Assembly (NCBI GenBank): GCA_963761115.1
Contig: CAVXFS010000004.1
Span: 372,001-436,000 of the forward strand
Reading direction: 5' to 3'
Length of the DNA stretch: 64,000 bases
Source: CAVXFS01 sp963761115
GTDB lineage: Bacteria > Pseudomonadota > Gammaproteobacteria > Burkholderiales > Gallionellaceae
Shown in pieces: positions 60,632 through 64,000 of this stretch. Numbering within the stretch: position 1 is the first letter of the stretch; every line of letters begins with the position of its first letter. A program made the translations under genes and the position numbers. The notes below the pieces were generated by a model. That model was given only the letters and a program-made list of their open reading frames with translations, did no database searches and had not been told where the DNA came from.

Positions 60632-62170
60632 ATGGCTGTCGAAACCGAACTCAAGTTATCCCTTGCTCCCGAGCACCTGAACCGGCTTAAACGCCACCCC
60701 CTGATCAAGACCCTGGCCGTTTCCCGCGCGGCAACACACCGCTTGTGCAGCGTCTATTACGACACCCCCGGCCTGGCGCTGCGTCGCAGCGGCACGGCAT
60801 TGCGCCTGCGTCATGCGGGCAGGCACTGGCTGCAAACCGTGAAGGGCGGAGGAAGCGTGCAGGCGGGACTGCACCGGCGCAACGAATGGGAAACGCCGGT
60901 GGCAGGCGCGGAACTGGATTATCCTGCGCTCAGGGCTTGCGGTGCGCCCGGACTTTCTCCTGCCTTGCTCGGCATGCTGCAACCCGTATTCGTCACCGAC
61001 TTCTCCCGTAACACGCGCGTGCTGAAATTCGCCGGGGCTGAAATCGAGATGTCGCTGGACAGCGGAGAGATCCGTGCAGGAAATAACAGCCGCCCGATCT
61101 CGGAACTGGAGCTTGAACTCAAGTCAGGCTCGCCCATGCAGTTGTTCAAGCTCGCGCAGGCGCTGCTCGATATCGTGCCGCTGCAAGTCGAGCATGCCAG
61201 CAAGGCTGAATATGGCTACCAGCTGTCCGGAGGGGAAAAACCGGCGCCGGTAAAGGCCAGCTTCCCTGTATTGGCCGGCACGCAAAGCATCGCTTCCGCC
61301 TTGCATGACATGATCACATGCTGCCTGCAGCATGTGCAGGGCAACGTGCCGGGCGCGATCAGCAATGAGGACGAGGAATACCTGCACCAGGTGCGCGTCG
61401 GCCTGCGCCGCCTGCGCGTGGTGATGGCAATGGCGGAAGGGTTCAGGGATGACGTTGAACTGGGCGCGTTGCGCCAGCAGGTCGCGGCCATGTGTATCGA
61501 CTTCGGCCGCCTGCGCGAGTGGGATGTATTCGTCACACAGACCCTGGCGCCAGCATGTTCCCGCCTGCCCCATCATGCCGGTTTGCGCAGGCTGCTCAGC
61601 GCGGGCGAGAAACAGCGCGCGCAGCATCGTGCCGAAATGGTGCGCGCCTTGCAGTCATCCGCGTACCAGCGATTTGTGCTGCGTTTCGGCGCATGGCTGA
61701 ACGGCGGCTACTGGCGCAAGCATCCAGCAGCAGGCGACGCCAGCCTGACCGGGTTTGCCGTGAATATCCTGGAGCATGGCAACAGGCGGGTGCTCAAGCG
61801 CGGGCAGCAACTGGACGATCCGTCCATAGCTCCGCAGGACAGCACATCCGCATCGGCGAGAGCAGCGCGGCTGCATGCGTTGCGCATCGCCTGCAAGAAG
61901 CTGCGGTACAGCGCGGAGATGTTCGGTTCGCTGTTCGCCACAAGCAGGACCGGTCGTTACATAGCGTCGCTCTCCGGGTTGCAGGACATCCTCGGCGCTT
62001 TGAACGATATTGCCGTGGCGCGTCGCCTGCTCGACGAAACGGAAAACCCGAAGCTGCACCAGGCCATTGATCTCGCCCGTGGCTGGATCGAACACGATCA
62101 TGCTGAAATGATGAGCCGGCTGGACAAGGCGTGGAAGCGGTTTGCCAGGCAGAAAGGATTCTGGGTTTGA
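60632..62170 (+). CDS. CYTH and CHAD domain protein
   Basis: A 512-residue cytosolic protein with an N-terminal CYTH triphosphate-tunnel domain (ETELKLSL with the ExExK motif, residues 4-8, and SELELELKSG) and a C-terminal CHAD helical domain (about 225-505; VHQVRVGLRRLR-type HQVRVGLRRLRVVMAMAEGF and RIACKKLRYSAEMFG). CYTH proteins hydrolyse triphosphates and CHAD domains bind polyphosphate granules, so a polyphosphate-linked role is likely. ATG 60632 is chosen over a GTG two codons earlier. It follows purF with a 36-base gap. Confidence 0.92.
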   Translation: MAVETELKLSLAPEHLNRLKRHPLIKTLAVSRAATHRLCSVYYDTPGLALRRSGTALRLRHAGRHWLQTVKGGGSVQAGLHRRNEWETPVAGAELDYPALRACGAPGLSPALLGMLQPVFVTDFSRNTRVLKFAGAEIEMSLDSGEIRAGNNSRPISELELELKSGSPMQLFKLAQALLDIVPLQVEHASKAEYGYQLSGGEKPAPVKASFPVLAGTQSIASALHDMITCCLQHVQGNVPGAISNEDEEYLHQVRVGLRRLRVVMAMAEGFRDDVELGALRQQVAAMCIDFGRLREWDVFVTQTLAPACSRLPHHAGLRRLLSAGEKQRAQHRAEMVRALQSSAYQRFVLRFGAWLNGGYWRKHPAAGDASLTGFAVNILEHGNRRVLKRGQQLDDPSIAPQDSTSASARAARLHALRIACKKLRYSAEMFGSLFATSRTGRYIASLSGLQDILGALNDIAVARRLLDETENPKLHQAIDLARGWIEHDHAEMMSRLDKAWKRFARQKGFWV

Positions 62171-62482
62171 TCGGCATGGCCCGGACCGACCGATGCGCAA
62201 TTTCATTTGACCCGGCCAGCAATGATGCGAGTTAGGTTAAATATTGCGTATGGCGGAATTATTTATTGCTATTGCAAACTGAAGTTAGCAAAATAGCACT
62301 CGCCGGCAGGAGAAGCGCATATACCCTGCCAGCCTGATTCGCAATGGCACCACTACTTGGAGACGAACGGAAATGACGGGCATCATCGGTCGATACAGGA
62401 GCGCAAGGCAGTCCTGCTGTCGCCCGGTAGCGAATGCAACATCCGCTGTCCATACCGTTCCTGCCTGTTCCCGCTTGTGACA
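62171..62482. other. Gene-free stretch before the NorD/CbbO-like gene
   Basis: 312 bases, AT-rich from about 62230 to 62290 (AATATTGCGTATGGCGGAAT), a likely promoter zone. A 35-codon open frame (62373-62480) follows TGGAGA and ends across the next start, but nothing in it is recognisable; it may be a leader or chance. Confidence 0.4.
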
Positions 62483-64000
62483 TGAATCCGAACTTCGATC
62501 ACCTGGTGCACGATATCCTGGATTTCCTCGGCCTGTCGGCCAGGGAGTCGCCTGCTGCTGTACAGCATGGCGGCAGGGAAACTCATTTCATGGAGATCCA
62601 CCGCCGCGTCTGGATGTATCTGCGGGCCTTGTGGAACGTCGATTTCATCATCAAGCAGACTGACCTTGCGCTGGCGCAGGATGAAGACATGAATCCATTC
62701 ATCGAGGATTCCTGCATCTACCTGCCGAGTGCTTTTTGCGATTTCACCGCGGAGGGTACCAGGCCTGTCAGCGGCCTGGAGGTTTATCGGGCCGCTGCCG
62801 TACATGCTTCGGCACACATCGTTTATTCGCGAAACATTTTTCCGGCTCATTCATTCGACAAATGGCAGGCCGCCGTGATCTCGGCGATCGAGGATGCGCG
62901 GGTGGAAGCCTTGGCTATCCGGAAATTCCCCGGCCTGCAGCGTCTCTGGGCCAGGCAACACAAGGCCACACCGAACGACAACAGGAGTGCCGGGGATTAC
63001 CTCGATCGCCTTGCGCGGACATTGCTGGACCGGACATACCGGGATGACGATCCCTGGATCAGCAAGGGACGGACGCTGTTCGATGCCGCCGACAATCTTG
63101 ATGACAATTATGTATCGCGCGACATCGGCCTGAAACTTGCGGATTTGTTCCGGGAAAAGAAAATCAGCTTCGATCTCCGCGCCGACACGCTGAGCGCTCC
63201 CTATCGAGACGACAACCGCTGTTTGTGGAAACGCCCCGGACAGCCGCTGGAAGTAATCAATCCATTTATCAAGTCCAGGACCTGGGCCAGGGTCAGCGAT
63301 CTGGGCAAGGTCCTGAAGCACAAGCGGCTGACCCATATCGAGGAAAGCGAAAAGGCGGTGCTGGCGACCTACTATTACCCGGAATGGAACTATCGTAGCC
63401 GCAGCCTGGACCAGTCCTGGGTGACGCTGCGGGAAATAACTCCCCTGTTCGGCGATGCAAGGCTGGTTGACCGGATCGTCGCGGAAAACCATTACCTGCT
63501 GGCGCGCATGAAAAAGCTGCTCCAGGCCATCCGCGACGGGGCGGTCCATCGCTTGCGGAAACTCGAGGAGGGAGACGAGCTTGACATCAATGATGCGATC
63601 CGCACCCAGGTCAGTATCAGGTTGCGTATGCCGCCAAATAGCCGTGTCATGATGCGTACGGTGCGCAAAACGCGCGACATCTCGGTGCTGCTGCTGCTGG
63701 ACCTGTCCAATTCGATGAATAACCCGGTCAAGGGCCGCGGGTATACCGCGATGCAACTTACCCAGCAGGCCAGTGCCTTGTTTGCCGACGCCCTGGGAGC
63801 AGTCGGCGATACTTTCGCTATCCACGGTTTCTGTTCCGAAAACCGGCACAATGTCGAATATTTTCGGCTGAAGGACTTCGGGCAGCCATACGATGATGTC
63901 GTGAAGTCCAGGATCGCCGGTTTGACAGGTCAGCTCAGCACCCGCATGGGCGCGGCGATACGCCATGCCACCTCGTGTCTAAACAGTCACAAGTCGGGCA
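62483..64000 (+). CDS. NorD/CbbO-type VWA domain protein, cut by the window end
   Basis: At least 506 residues in one open frame running off the right edge. The N-terminal ~380 residues match the NorD/CbbO family (ATYYYPEWNYRSRSLDQSWV is highly typical), followed by a VWA domain with MIDAS start LLDLSNSMNNP (about 406) and the later STRMGAAIRHAT. Partners of this family are MoxR-type AAA+ ATPases (NorQ/NirQ or CbbQ), which activate NO reductase or RuBisCO. None is in the window, so the target cannot be decided. ATG 62483 lacks a ribosome-binding site and the frame is open upstream, so the start is uncertain. Confidence 0.8.

Noticed and set aside
62373..62481. 35-codon leader gene before the NorD/CbbO-like gene
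   Set aside because: Only a TGGAGA in front supports it; composition is not protein-like and no relatives are recognisable.
62851..63966. 371-codon minus-strand open frame
   Set aside because: It lies opposite the NorD/CbbO-like coding frame, which has clear family motifs and a MIDAS.

Overview
The window reads as chromosome of a Gram-negative betaproteobacterium, most plausibly of the Nitrosomonadales/Gallionellaceae type. This rests on moderately high GC, conserved blocks such as acpP-fabF-pabC-mltG-tmk-holB-tatD, gloB/methyltransferase-rnhA-dnaQ and trpFBA-accD-folC-dedD-cvpA-purF, and a NorD/CbbO-type VWA protein at the right edge. The genus is an inference.

Layout. 1-4.4 kb: a GGDEF-EAL enzyme, a coupled porin/small PstS-like pair, and a bacteriohemerythrin. 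4.4-13.3 kb: a large DUF748 protein, an oxidative pentose phosphate cluster (pgl, gnd, zwf), a DUF3014 protein and serB. 13.3-18.2 kb: repeat array, then miaA, an MHS-type MFS permease and mutL on the minus strand. 18.2-19.8 kb: a REP/RAYT island. 19.8-32.4 kb: fatty-acid/cell-wall/replication housekeeping, two exported proteins, gloB, rnhA, dnaQ, a hydrolase and a flavoprotein. 32.5-46.7 kb: a surface-adhesion module (membrane GGDEF-EVL protein, type I secretion ATPase and adaptor, LuxR-type regulator, and a LapA-like adhesin of about 2377 residues). 46.8-52.9 kb: fumC, ylqF, glgP, and a cyclic-nucleotide-binding protein with a degenerate GGDEF. 53-64 kb: trp/acc/fol/pur cluster, a CYTH-CHAD protein, and a truncated NorD/CbbO-like gene.

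Two themes cut across the window. First, it is rich in short repeats: G-rich heptamers (one inside mutL, where copy number sets the reading frame), a dispersed GC-rich element with terminal hairpins and G-quadruplex-type runs, ~90-bp inverted repeats, GTTGGGCT palindromes, and the REP units of the RAYT. Second, eleven genes have reading frames broken by single-base indels, including normally conserved ones (miaA, mutL, rnhA). Most are +1 insertions, often in short runs, so sequencing or assembly error is the likelier cause for most; the affected genes are reported as genes with the break sites given.

Functionally the most coherent system is the adhesion module: the adhesin has a retention module with a di-alanine LapG-type site, fourteen tandem beta-sandwich-like repeats, a VWA domain and RTX repeats, and sits directly downstream of its own secretion genes and a c-di-GMP enzyme. 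No lapD/lapG-like genes were seen in the window.
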